Below, piece by piece: positions 47,234-57,508 of a stretch of DNA of 64,000 bases (its first letter is position 1; every line of letters begins with the position of its first letter). The translations under genes were made by a program, and so were the position numbers. The notes under the pieces were generated by a model. The model saw only the letters and a program-made list of their open reading frames with translations, did no database searches and had not been told where the DNA came from. The stretch comes from Whitmania pigra (Eukaryota > Annelida > Clitellata > Hirudinida > Haemopidae), in NCBI GenBank assembly GCA_021613335.1, contig JAJTWR010000448.1:684501-748500 (forward strand), in the 5' to 3' direction.

Positions 47234-47453
47234 CAATGGCGGATTTAGGGGGGGGGAGAGGTACGGCCCTCTTCGTCATTTGTAAACATAAGAAAAAATT
47301 AAGTAAATCTATTATAATTTATGACTAAAATAAAACTAATAAAAAATTATTTCATTAAAATTCGACAAAAATTTGGCAGCTGTGCCCTCCCCTAAAACCG
47401 CCCACTAGTTCCAGTGTATTGCCCCCCGCCAATGCATTCTAAATCCGTCTTTG
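47234..47453. mobile_element. hAT-type MITE, copy 2 (220 bp)
   Basis: Ends CAATGGCGGATTTAG (left) and CAAAGACGGATTTAG (reverse complement of the right end) form imperfect terminal inverted repeats. Flanking 8-mers GGTAGAAC (47226-47233) and GATAGAAC (47454-47461) match at 7 of 8 positions. The interior shares G-rich and C-rich blocks with the copy at 2484-2697. Confidence 0.75.
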
Positions 47454-47992
47454 GATAGAACAAGCGAATGGCCTCACATACCACAAAAGTCCTGACAAGC
47501 AACAATACAACAACTTGTTGAAGCGGAACAAGGTGAGCGTGACAAAAAAATTGGCCAGGTAATTTCTGCTAAAGATTGTGACATGATCTGTCAAAACCTG
47601 GCACAACTGATGAGATATCGCTGATAGAACGGAGTATTCCACCGATGCTTACCTTTCTGTCGTTGTAGCGCAACAATGTTATAGGTTTTCAGGTGGTGGA
47701 ATATTTAAATACAAGTTTACTAATATTTAGTAATTACCTTTTTTCAAATAATAACATGTTTGTTCGTGATAAAATCAGTGGCATTTGTGCTGGTTCACTT
47801 ACATTGGCTACTTCGGATTTTTACAATTTAGAGATAAAATTTTTCACGAATAAAAATTTATAATGAATACTTAGACTTTTTTATTAACTTCATGATATCT
47901 CACGACGCAAATGATCGAGAGACTCTATAACCGTTTTACAACAATAAGTAAAAGTTAGAACTTTAACACTTTTTAAAAATTTATTGCTTACC
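47454..47992. other. Upstream flank of DUF4211-like gene 1
   Basis: No gene recognised. Presumed promoter and 5' UTR, AT-rich. Confidence 0.35.
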
Positions 47993-50539
47993 ATGGATGA
48001 AATACTTAGCCTGACTCCAGGACAATTAGTGATGATTGACAACATCACTTACATGACTCTCGAAGCAGAGGATGGATCTATAGTTTTGCAGGAGGTGTCA
48101 GATTATCAACAGATCGTCGACCAAACAGGAAATACTTTTCCGACATCGTTTTCGAAAGACGAAGATCAAAATTCAAATTTGGAACAGTCACGCATACCCG
48201 TTGATCTGAGCATTGCAAGTCTCCAACTGCAAGATATTAACACGACGATAATGGATACTAATCAATGCGTTTCGACGCAGCAAACCGCGAGTACATTGCA
48301 AGATGCATTGGTAACAAATGCGCGAAACCAGGCGTCCATTTTTTCTCATGATTCAAACGCTGTCCAAACATTTTCGGACCACGCAACCGTAGGTGAACAG
48401 ACTCGCTTTGAAATGGACTGTCAAATCCAGCAGAAAAATTCAATGGCGGTACCGAATGATGCCAATTCGTTGCCTACAGAAAACCTTTCCCAAACACCAA
48501 CAATAGATGACAATAGACAGGAAGTATTAGCTTTTATTAAAGACTTACAAAATCGCGGTTTCGTTCTTGATCAACCGACTATGAATATTCTTTTGAACGG
48601 CGAAGTGCGCCTAACAGACTTGCAAATTGTTTATGACACGGGTTTAAATGAAAAAGTCGAGGGTACAGCCAATATTGAATCTAAGAAACCCACAGAAAGA
48701 CACAGTAAAACATTTAAACAATGTGATGTTCGTGTTATAAACATCGAAGAAGATGAAGAATTTTTATTCCTTAGAAATTGTAAGTCTAGCGAAACAAACA
48801 ATACTGATAGTTCAATAAGCCCTAAAAGGCAGCCTGCATCAAATGGTTACCTCCAGGTTTATCTCAGTTTTGTAGAGTCATTCAGGTCGGATATATCCTA
48901 TGACAGGGTCCTCGATTCTGAAATGGTGATGGATACTAACCAACATGTTTCGATGCAACAAACCGAGAATACATTACAAGCTACATTGGTGCCCCTAGCT
49001 CAGCCGGTTGGGAAATTTAATGAGAGGGTTAATGTAGCGGAAAATAAAAGGGTTGAGATACCACCCCACAACGCCAGTGGATATCCATCAAGAGGGAGGA
49101 GTCGTGATGGTATAAAACATATTGTCCATAACTCGTTTCAGAAACGAAAGTATAGTGAAGATGATAGCGATTACGTCTTCGAAGATCCAAGTTGGAATCT
49201 CGGTAGTGGTGGAAATCCCATCCTGTCCAAGAGAGGAATGGGCCGTTCTAGAAGATTTGGACGTAAGGAGCGCTATGATTCTGACGAGGATTATGTGTAC
49301 GATGAGTCTGAAGACGAAAGCGATATTTCAGTTGAAAGTTTGAACAGGGCGATCGTCGAACGATCGAGCTATCGCCACAATAAGACAGCCGATGAACAAA
49401 CTTTTCCAAACGACCGCGTTTTAATCCAGCCTCACAGCCAAAAAGCTCACAGGGGTAGAGGTCGTCCAAGAAAAATTATTTTACCAGAACCTTATCAGGA
49501 ACGTCATCCAGAACCAGGAGAAGTGCTTTACGCATCACTCGGTGATGTGCACACGTACCAAATTGGTGATTTCGTTGTACTTAGAACCGATTTGTTCCAG
49601 AGTGCCGACTTTAACATATATCTCAGGAAAGAACCAAACGTACTGGTAGTTTACAATTCATTTAGAGAAGGTGACAAGATCCTTCACAAAGGCACTAAAT
49701 TGCACGTGGGCATCGTTGGAGACATTCGCATCAGTTACAAAGCTGTACAAGTCGAACAGGTGACAGAATTGAATAAAAAAACGATCTACGACATCGTCGA
49801 GGCTAAAATGCCACCAGTTAATCTGTATGGAAACATCGACGTCAATGAGGATGATCCTGTAAGAGTCATATTCGTTGTTTTTATTCAAGTCCTTTGTTGT
49901 CAGAACCTTGAGAAAAACTTTATGAACGAGATCATGTCAGGAAAATATGAACATTTGTACGATCCCCTAAAGCAGTTAGAAGAGATCATCAAGCACGGCC
50001 TGATCGGTATCCAAAATAAAATAGCCTGGAATCCGGTTTTCATAGAGACTATGAACACCTCGCCATTTTACAAGATTTACAAAATGAATGTAGAAAGGTC
50101 TCATGCTCGTTACGTGTGCAATGAGGTCAACGATACCGGTTTGAGTGCAAACAGGTTTATCAAATTCTTCGGTCCGCATTATAACTACGACACTTTAGAA
50201 AATACTGTTCCAGAGCAAGCAAACGATCGAAAGGATGCTCCCCTAGATCTGGAGTCAGTGCATCCGACCTTATATCTTATTAACCAGTCATCAGTCGAGC
50301 ACATTGTAAATTATCATGCTTTGCGCCACTACAAAAAGTCCATATTTACGGAGTTGGGGTTTATTTTGGAAGATAAGAGGCGAAAAGACTCTGAGAAACG
50401 AAAATCAAATACTGATCTTGTTGTTGAGACACTTTCGGATTGTAATTTGATGAATTACCAACTGAATTTATTCAAAGAGATTATTCTCAAAGCGGACATT
50501 ATGCTTGAAGTGACTGCGAATTTAGACCAAAGTCTTTAA
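47993..50539 (+). CDS. AT-hook protein with DUF4211-like C-terminus, long form 1
   Basis: 848 aa, intronless, starting at ATG 47993 (MDEILSLTPGQLVMIDN, aligned with MDELIGLTPGQM of gene 2). The N-terminal ~60 residues form a conserved 'LTPGQ..M.D...Y.TL..EDGSI.LQEV' module. A 35-residue helical module (about 175-210: EVLAFIKDLQNRGFVLDQ, MNILLNGEV) occurs once. NIEEDEEFLFL (about 250), then a Ser/Asp-rich stretch with SDEDYVYDESEDESD and an AT-hook GRGRPRK (about 488-495). Residues about 505-795 resemble DUF4211 of QSER1/PRR12/TNRC18/CCDC82: FGPHYNYDTL and the NYHALRHYKKSIFTEL helix match the family's '(S/Y)G..Y...TL ... YH.L.HFKY.L' pattern. Zinc-type Cys of that family are mostly missing. 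Nuclear, DNA-binding role is inferred. Confidence 0.6.
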   Translation: MDEILSLTPGQLVMIDNITYMTLEAEDGSIVLQEVSDYQQIVDQTGNTFPTSFSKDEDQNSNLEQSRIPVDLSIASLQLQDINTTIMDTNQCVSTQQTASTLQDALVTNARNQASIFSHDSNAVQTFSDHATVGEQTRFEMDCQIQQKNSMAVPNDANSLPTENLSQTPTIDDNRQEVLAFIKDLQNRGFVLDQPTMNILLNGEVRLTDLQIVYDTGLNEKVEGTANIESKKPTERHSKTFKQCDVRVINIEEDEEFLFLRNCKSSETNNTDSSISPKRQPASNGYLQVYLSFVESFRSDISYDRVLDSEMVMDTNQHVSMQQTENTLQATLVPLAQPVGKFNERVNVAENKRVEIPPHNASGYPSRGRSRDGIKHIVHNSFQKRKYSEDDSDYVFEDPSWNLGSGGNPILSKRGMGRSRRFGRKERYDSDEDYVYDESEDESDISVESLNRAIVERSSYRHNKTADEQTFPNDRVLIQPHSQKAHRGRGRPRKIILPEPYQERHPEPGEVLYASLGDVHTYQIGDFVVLRTDLFQSADFNIYLRKEPNVLVVYNSFREGDKILHKGTKLHVGIVGDIRISYKAVQVEQVTELNKKTIYDIVEAKMPPVNLYGNIDVNEDDPVRVIFVVFIQVLCCQNLEKNFMNEIMSGKYEHLYDPLKQLEEIIKHGLIGIQNKIAWNPVFIETMNTSPFYKIYKMNVERSHARYVCNEVNDTGLSANRFIKFFGPHYNYDTLENTVPEQANDRKDAPLDLESVHPTLYLINQSSVEHIVNYHALRHYKKSIFTELGFILEDKRRKDSEKRKSNTDLVVETLSDCNLMNYQLNLFKEIILKADIMLEVTANLDQSL

Positions 50540-51157
50540 CTGCAAGATATTAATTTTTTTTTTTTTTGATAATGTTGCTATAAAGTGTTTGTTTATTTAA
50601 TGCCAGAAGTTTGTTTTGTCTATATTTTTAGTTTTTGGGAAAGGAGAAATATTATTTAGCAAAGTTATAGACAAATTTTAATCTAGAACAATAACATGGC
50701 CCAGTCTTAATTTGTCACATAGATGCAATTTCGAGTCAAACTAATTATTTTTAAATCATTAAAGAATGGATGCTTATTATAAAATGTCATTTTCGTGGTT
50801 TGAACTTCGCTGGCGATAATAAACATTCGTTCTAAATATCACTTATGTGGCAACTTTCTTTAGTCATTTTAAAAATAAATTAAAATTAAATTATTAATAA
50901 AATGTGTCCATAAATTGCTATTTTAAGGTGTAAAATAAGAGTTTCAGAATTTTTAATTCGTTTAGTTCATTTAGATGCTTTTTATTTTTATTTTTACAAA
51001 TTACAAGCAAATTTTATTTTAAAATGCCGATCCAAAGTCATTATCTTTTTATTCAGATGTTACCTCGCAACATTAAATTAGTAACCTAACGCTAAAATCA
51101 TATAGTTATAGTGTAACTTTTACCGGTGGTACAATAATATTTTGTTTGAACCAAAAC
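50540..51157. other. Spacer between DUF4211-like genes 1 and 2
   Basis: AT-rich, no gene. It contains the 3' UTR of gene 1 and the promoter of gene 2, so the two genes are not one transcript on present evidence. Confidence 0.35.
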
Positions 51158-53881
51158 ATGGATGAACTAATCGGCCTCACTCCTGGCCAAATGGTGATTA
51201 TGGACGGCGTCAAATACGTGACTCTTCAAACAGAAGATGGATCTATTGCTTTACAAGAAGTTCAAGATTTTCAGCAGGTAATCGAGCCGAACACGAATAC
51301 ATTGCCGACGTATTACTCGAATGACGAAGCAAAAATTTCAGGACTTGACGAGTCGCACATACCCGTCGACCTAAGCCTAGCAAATCTTCAACTGCATAAT
51401 GCTAATACGACGACGGATGCATGCACTGACCATTCTGTTTTTAATCAACAAAACGAGAGTATATTTCAGGGTTTGTCGACGGAAAATATGCAAAATCAGG
51501 GTTCGAATGTCGTTCCGATGTTTTCGGATCAGGCTGTCGCAGAAGAACGAGAGCGCTTATCAATGCTGGACCAAATCCAACAGGCTACAATGCCAAAAAC
51601 TAGTGCCCCGGTCGTGAATAATGTTAATATGCTGGCTAGTGAAAAACTTTCGGAGGCATCGACAGGGGGAAACAGTAAGCAAGAAATATTAGACTTTATT
51701 CAAAACCTGCACAGTCGTGGCTATATTCTCGATCAAGACACAACCAATCTTCTGATGAATGGCGAAGTGAGCATATCAGATTTCCCAGATCTTGACGACC
51801 CTGGTTCGAATCAAAGGCAAGAAGCCTCAGTTAACGATTCAAATAATTCCCAACACTTTTCATACCAGCCAGTCGACGATTCACATGCTCAGAGATCAAA
51901 TGAAACTCATGTCCACCCAATAAGTACAGTGCCAGAAAACCTTCAGATTCAGAACAGTGACAACTGGCAAGCTGGTGTAGACCTTAACCAAGCAACGTCA
52001 ACAGCAAATCTGGAGAAGAAACAAGAAGCATCACTTCTCATTCAGAACTTACAAAGTCGTGGCTTAGTCTTAGATCAAAATACAATAGATTTATTGATGA
52101 GCGGTGAAGATTATCAATTAGTTGACGAAACAGGATTGCCTCTAAATTTCGAACAAACGACCAACATTGAACCTCTTGGCTCTGTAAATCAAAAGGATGT
52201 TAATTTACCCCCAAAGGCTCAAGTTGTTGTTAAAAACATCGAAGAAGACGAAGAATTTTTACTTCTTAAAAGTCACGACTCACACCAAGGCGAAGACGCC
52301 AGCGTGCCAATCATTCCTGAGAGGCAGCCGGTATCAAGTGCTTATCAGCAGGCTTACCTCAACTTTGTGGATGGATTCAAGTCGGATACATCTTATGACA
52401 AGGTTCTTGATTATAAAACGGCAGCTCAGCCGGTGGGTCAATTTACGTTAGATGATAGAGATGGCACATTGTCCTACTTCGACAGAGCACCATCATCGAG
52501 AGGAAGAGGTCGTGGCGGTGCAAAGTATAATGCCAACGGCTACATTCAGAAACGGTGGAGTATGGAAAATGAAAATGTCTACGGAGATCCACGATGGAAA
52601 GGCTCTGAACATTCTATAAGATCAATGACGTCTAATGTCAGAGCACCTGCCAAGAGAGGAGTCGGTCGTCCCAGAGGTTCTGGACGCAAGCAACTCGAAA
52701 CGTTATCTGACGACGACTTTGATACTGACGATTTCGAATCAGACGAAGATTCTGATTATAGCGGTGGCAGCTGGAATAGGGGAAGGCGAGGCCGACGTAT
52801 CGACGTAAAGAAAACAGACCGTTCTTTTACAAACAATCGATCATCGGTACAATCTCAAGGCCAGAAGGGCCGCAGAGGTCGCGGACGTCCAAGGAAAAAT
52901 GTTTGGAGAGACCATCACCCCGATCATGGAAAAGTGGTTTTTGCTTCGTTGGGCGATGTACACAGCTACGAGGAAGGCTGTTTTGTTATCTATAGAACTA
53001 ATTGGCTACAGGATGGATTGTTCAACATACTTGAAATCTGCGAGAAGTCTCTCATGAAGGTTTATAAAGCAGTTGTAGAAGACAACGAAGTTATTTATAG
53101 AACCCAAAACAGCTACCATTTGAGTAATATTGACGTGCGCATTTGTCACAAAGCTATCGATGTAGAACATTTGCCAGAAAAAAATGCCGTCAAGCCTAAA
53201 ATTCCACAAGTCTGGAACATTGAAAATCTAGAGAACGACCCATTGATGAGCATCTTCAATGTTTTTATTCATGTCCTTTGCTGCCAGAGTCTTGATGAAA
53301 ATTACTTTCTCGAGATCATGTCAGGTAATTATGAGCATTTGTATGGTCCATTGAGGCAAATCGATGAGATCATCAAGGAATGTCTCATATCGATCCAAAG
53401 TAAAATAACCTGGAATCCGCTTTTTAGAGAGTCTATGGACTCACTACGATTTTATAAAATTTACAACATGACTCGACGACCCGATGTTCATTATCTGTGC
53501 AATGAAATTGACGACCCTAATCTGAGGGCCAACATGGTCATCCAATTTTTCGGACCGAGATACAATTACGATACTCTCAGAGATGAAATTGTACAAATTG
53601 GTGGTACTGGACAACAGAGAGAAATTGAATATTTTATTAATAGCTCATCGGTCGAGCACATTCGGAATTACCACGCTTTGCGCCACTTCAAAATCACCAT
53701 ATTCAAGGAATTGCGGTACATTTTGACGAATAGGCAACTGACCAACAAGGACAAATCTAATGAAGAACATATTCAGGGGGCACTTTCGGATAATAAGTGG
53801 ATGAATTTCTATCTCGGTACATTTAAAGAAATGATTCTCAAAGCAGATGTTATACTTGAAGTGGCTCCTTCCCAAGAATAA
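51158..53881 (+). CDS. AT-hook protein with DUF4211-like C-terminus, long form 2
   Basis: 907 aa, intronless, starting at ATG 51158. Same plan as gene 1 and clearly paralogous along the whole length. N-terminal LTPGQ module; the 35-residue helical module twice (about 171-208: EILDFIQNLHSRGYILDQ; and about 283-321: EASLLIQNLQSRGLVLDQ). Then KNIEEDEEFLLLKS (about 363), AT-hook-like KRGVGRPRGSGRK (about 498-509), a Ser/Asp acidic block, and a second AT-hook RGRGRPRKN (about 572-580). The DUF4211-like part (about 588-855) has FGPRYNYDTL and NYHALRHFKITIFKELRYIL. A poly(A) signal AATAAA lies at 53925, 44 nt after the stop. Relative to gene 1 it has gained an extra helical module. Confidence 0.6.
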   Translation: MDELIGLTPGQMVIMDGVKYVTLQTEDGSIALQEVQDFQQVIEPNTNTLPTYYSNDEAKISGLDESHIPVDLSLANLQLHNANTTTDACTDHSVFNQQNESIFQGLSTENMQNQGSNVVPMFSDQAVAEERERLSMLDQIQQATMPKTSAPVVNNVNMLASEKLSEASTGGNSKQEILDFIQNLHSRGYILDQDTTNLLMNGEVSISDFPDLDDPGSNQRQEASVNDSNNSQHFSYQPVDDSHAQRSNETHVHPISTVPENLQIQNSDNWQAGVDLNQATSTANLEKKQEASLLIQNLQSRGLVLDQNTIDLLMSGEDYQLVDETGLPLNFEQTTNIEPLGSVNQKDVNLPPKAQVVVKNIEEDEEFLLLKSHDSHQGEDASVPIIPERQPVSSAYQQAYLNFVDGFKSDTSYDKVLDYKTAAQPVGQFTLDDRDGTLSYFDRAPSSRGRGRGGAKYNANGYIQKRWSMENENVYGDPRWKGSEHSIRSMTSNVRAPAKRGVGRPRGSGRKQLETLSDDDFDTDDFESDEDSDYSGGSWNRGRRGRRIDVKKTDRSFTNNRSSVQSQGQKGRRGRGRPRKNVWRDHHPDHGKVVFASLGDVHSYEEGCFVIYRTNWLQDGLFNILEICEKSLMKVYKAVVEDNEVIYRTQNSYHLSNIDVRICHKAIDVEHLPEKNAVKPKIPQVWNIENLENDPLMSIFNVFIHVLCCQSLDENYFLEIMSGNYEHLYGPLRQIDEIIKECLISIQSKITWNPLFRESMDSLRFYKIYNMTRRPDVHYLCNEIDDPNLRANMVIQFFGPRYNYDTLRDEIVQIGGTGQQREIEYFINSSSVEHIRNYHALRHFKITIFKELRYILTNRQLTNKDKSNEEHIQGALSDNKWMNFYLGTFKEMILKADVILEVAPSQE

Positions 53882-54748
53882 AGACATAAAATTCTGTATC
53901 AGACCTTTGTGACCTTTTCGATTAAATAAAGTTACTACACAACTTGTTTCTGTCTCAAATGCGAAATTTATTCTGATAATTGAAAGTTGTAAACACAGCG
54001 TGATGACCTTGTAAAGGCAGCGATGCATTTATGTCTTTAGGGTCACGGCAAATTCACCGCCGGATATTTCATCGATGGAAAAATGCATCGTCCGGAAAAT
54101 CCGTCTCCGGAAATTCAAAGGCTTTATGAGAAAATAAATGATTATATAGGCATTTATACAATATTTATATTTATATATAAGATAGCCCCTTAGAATAAGT
54201 TTAAACAGAAATTGCATGCACAATGTGTATGCGGCATCCGATTTTTTGAAATAATAAATAAAAATAATAAATTAAAAATATATAAGTAAAAGAAATCAAA
54301 CAATTTGTTATTTGTTGTGTGTATTAATCAGAATCTTAGAAGCGAGGCTCCAATAACAACATTCAGCTTCAGTTCAGAACATGATGCTCGATCACACGAC
54401 ACATCGCTCAAATCGTATTGATTCTCAATTTGAAGAAAACTGCAAGAACAATAATATATAATAATATATAATAATATACAACATATATGCTTCTGATCAA
54501 AAGACTGGACGATCTGAGCAACAGGCAGGACTTGATGGGGGTCTGGTGATTCTCTTTGAACTAAGAATCGTATATGTTGTGCATCGATTGTGTTTGGACA
54601 ATTCTGAAAAGCTAATGTGTTTTTAAAGCATGACACGATGTATTTGATTTTTGTTTTATTAGCTAAAACTTATTCAAAAGGACAAAGTAGAAAATGATTA
54701 CATTAAATATCTTTCAAAATAAACAAAAAAAAACATGTAATAGAGCTA
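53882..54748. other. Convergent 3' region between long and short DUF4211-like genes
   Basis: Contains 3' UTRs of two convergent genes. A minus-strand stretch (54500-54636) reads protein-like (AQHIRFLVQRESPDPHQVLP) but is short and unrecognised. Confidence 0.35.
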
Positions 54749-56296
54749 TTACGCTTTATCTGTTACAATGATATCAATATCTATCCCGCAAGACAGCAAA
54801 ACATGTGAGAGTTGTCCATAAAAGTGTCTTATTCTCGACATATTATCCATTACCTTGGTTAGGATTTCTGCGCCGCAGTATTTCTTGGAAATTTGTCTCA
54901 TTGCAACCTCTTTTTGGCAGTCTTGGAATAAGTGATATTTGTAATGACGTACAAAATGATAGTTAATTGCAAGGCTTAGTTCGGAATCACTTAAGTACCA
55001 CAGACTCCCTTCGCCACTCGATGCGTTGTTTGGACCAGTACTAAGTGTCTGACAGTCGTAACAAGGCCCGTACAGACTCAAGCATTTGGTAGCAATGTCG
55101 GTCGGGTCGTTTCTGGCTTGGCAGCAAATTAAATTCTGAGACGAAGGCATCACCAATGAGGATACCGTATAGCATGGGAATGCGTCCAAAACTTTTCTAA
55201 AGTTTGAATCCCACTGAGTTTGTGATGCGATAAAATCCTGAGCTTTTGCTAAGATTGAATCAATTTGGTTCATCTTGTCTAAATGATATTGTGTTTCGTC
55301 TTTTTCAATCAAGTTTAAAAAAGTATTGTCAATGGCATGACTGACTAGGCACTGAACGTAGGACCATAACATCTGGACAACTGGTGAGTCGTTTAGGCTT
55401 TCATCCAAAACTTCTGGAGAAAGGATGTTTTTAAAGGAAACTGCACTCTCATCCGCCTTCTTTACTTTGATGGGTACGTATTCGTTTGCTATATTCTCAA
55501 CACCTCTATGTTTCTTCGTGCTTCTAAAAATGTTCGCATTGACTGGCATTGGCTCGAACTTTACCAGCATCTTGTTGTCATTAATTTTCCAAATGTTGAA
55601 ATTATCGGATTTGTACATGTTTTCTCTCTCTAAAACAAATCGTCCCTTTTCGTAGTTATGGACTGTCTTCGGAAATGAGTAAAGAACTTTGTCTAATTTA
55701 GGCTGGAAAACATCGTTTGTTACGATTTTCTTCGAACGGCATTTTTTCGATTGGACATTTTTCTTGCTTTTAATTCCACGGTTTCCTATCCACGTGTCTC
55801 CAGAACTAGACGTATCAGAATAGGTCTCTTCGCGTGCTTCGTAGACATATTCTTCATCTGAACTACTTCTTGTCCTCTTTTCAACATTCTTCGTCAAGAA
55901 CTGTTTCGCGGTATGTCCAACTTCTAGAGGCACTTCAAACGACGGTACCATTTCCTGTGCACTCACAGGGTGAAATGTGGAGGGCCACTGGAAAGAAACA
56001 CCAGTTTCGGGCAGGGCTAACGGTGTCAGCTCTGCATAAATCTTTTGATTTTCGGTTGACAGTTGATCATGTTCAAGGTCTGATGTGTTATAAATTAGTT
56101 CTCCATTTATCTGTATGTTATCTGGAAACAATTGTTCCTTAAAAAACTGATGTTCTATGGAGCCTTCAGCAGAAGTTACTAGGACCACCCCATCGTCCAC
56201 CGTTCTGTCCTTGTTGGTTTGTTTTATGCTGATGACGCAGTCACTTATGTCGATGCCGGTTTGTTTAATGAGGTTGAGAAGTTCTAATTCGTTCAT
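54749..56296 (-). CDS. DUF4211-like protein, short form 1
   Basis: 515 aa, intronless. N-terminal module MNELELLNLIKQTGIDISD with SAEGSIEHQF, a different head from the long genes. A Ser/Asp patch SSSDEEYVYEAREETYSD (about 144-161) matches the SDEDYVYDESEDESD of long form 1 and is followed by a Lys-rich stretch instead of an AT-hook. The C-terminal part (about 202-475) is the better DUF4211 match in this cluster: FNIWKINDNKMLVKFEPMP, a central helical bundle, LICCQARNDPTDIATKCL, SLYGPCYDCQTL, and INYHFVRHYKYHLFQDCQKE. It keeps the Cys pairs lost in the long forms. Function unknown; nuclear role inferred. Confidence 0.62.
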   Translation of the reverse strand: MNELELLNLIKQTGIDISDCVISIKQTNKDRTVDDGVVLVTSAEGSIEHQFFKEQLFPDNIQINGELIYNTSDLEHDQLSTENQKIYAELTPLALPETGVSFQWPSTFHPVSAQEMVPSFEVPLEVGHTAKQFLTKNVEKRTRSSSDEEYVYEAREETYSDTSSSGDTWIGNRGIKSKKNVQSKKCRSKKIVTNDVFQPKLDKVLYSFPKTVHNYEKGRFVLERENMYKSDNFNIWKINDNKMLVKFEPMPVNANIFRSTKKHRGVENIANEYVPIKVKKADESAVSFKNILSPEVLDESLNDSPVVQMLWSYVQCLVSHAIDNTFLNLIEKDETQYHLDKMNQIDSILAKAQDFIASQTQWDSNFRKVLDAFPCYTVSSLVMPSSQNLICCQARNDPTDIATKCLSLYGPCYDCQTLSTGPNNASSGEGSLWYLSDSELSLAINYHFVRHYKYHLFQDCQKEVAMRQISKKYCGAEILTKVMDNMSRIRHFYGQLSHVLLSCGIDIDIIVTDKA

Positions 56297-57508
56297 TATT
56301 TTGGAACGCTGTTGTTAGTATTATACAATAACTAACTGATATTTCGATATTTTTTTTTCTTTTTCGGTCTCTGATGGGATTGAATTAATTAATTAATTGT
56401 CTGTTAGTTGGTAGCCCGTATCATCAAAAAGATTATGAATAATAGCTTAACCTAATTTTAAATTAAATTATTAACATCAAATTTTACTGTTTTATTATAT
56501 TAAAAACAAATAAATTTACAAATAAATTTATATACTACCTTGGTTCGATGATCTTCAACAACATTCTTCTTCATAACAATAAAAACATTTGTGCTTCACT
56601 GCACTCTCCTCTTTATTCTGTTTGGAGACCCCAAATCCTTTATGCCATCCTGCATTAGTAACTGCCTCACAAATTCTACTGTAGTGTCTTGTCGGGAACA
56701 AAGGCCATTCCGGGATTACAAACTCTACAAATTTTAAACTCAAAACACTCGAACATCGACGCCTCATCCATGATTTATGCCTCAGTCATAAAATATTACA
56801 CAACTTCACCATCCTCATATTCCCCGATTTCATGTTGTCTCGCACACGTGGTCTTAACCACAATCCACGGTAAGAATGTTGCTACATTTCTTCAACCGAA
56901 TCGCGAAATCCTGGAAATCTCCGCCCTTAGATATTATCAGTTCCATAAGTCATAGTAGATTTAAGGTCTGCATTTTCAACATTGATTTAAAAAAAGTTTC
57001 TAACAATTTAATGGCGTAAATTTTGTCTATGTGCTCTATGTGTGCAGATTAACTGACTCCAATTTGTGTTAGTGGTCGCCTATGATCCTCCTTTTGGTTG
57101 AAATAAATAAACAAATAAAAAATATATATATTCCATCTTTGAAACCATTGTTCATACATTTCCATAGATAATTGATTTTAATTTTATACTTGAGAAATCT
57201 AATAGCTGATTAGGAGTATATTTAGTAAAACTCGAATTACATCCGCATAATATAAATTTTCATAATAATTAATAAAATTAACATCGAATTGATAAATAGG
57301 CGATTCAACTCACCAACTCAAAAATGTGTCAAACCAATACGTTTTTTTAAACAAATAAATAAAACAAAACAGCAACATCCTATATTTGGTTTTTAAGTTT
57401 ATTTGCTAACACTGATGTAAAAATTAAAAAAAATTTAAAATTTAAAAATTATTATGCTAAATATTTTTCATTGAAAAATGTTTTAGCGCCAATCCGTAAA
57501 ACAATAAA
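56297..57508. other. Spacer between the two short DUF4211-like genes
   Basis: AT-rich. Open frames 56555-56767 (-) and 56689-56955 (+) overlap each other and have no recognised domain. Upstream flanks of the two short genes are alike for about 40 bp before the ATG (TTTTGGAACGCTGTTGT), showing that the duplication included the 5' UTR. Confidence 0.4.

Noticed and set aside
47984..47992. Upstream extension of DUF4211-like gene 1 starting with TTG
   Set aside because: TTG is not an animal start. The ATG at 47993 aligns with the MDE start of its paralogue (ATG at 51158, where the open frame also extends upstream to a TTG).
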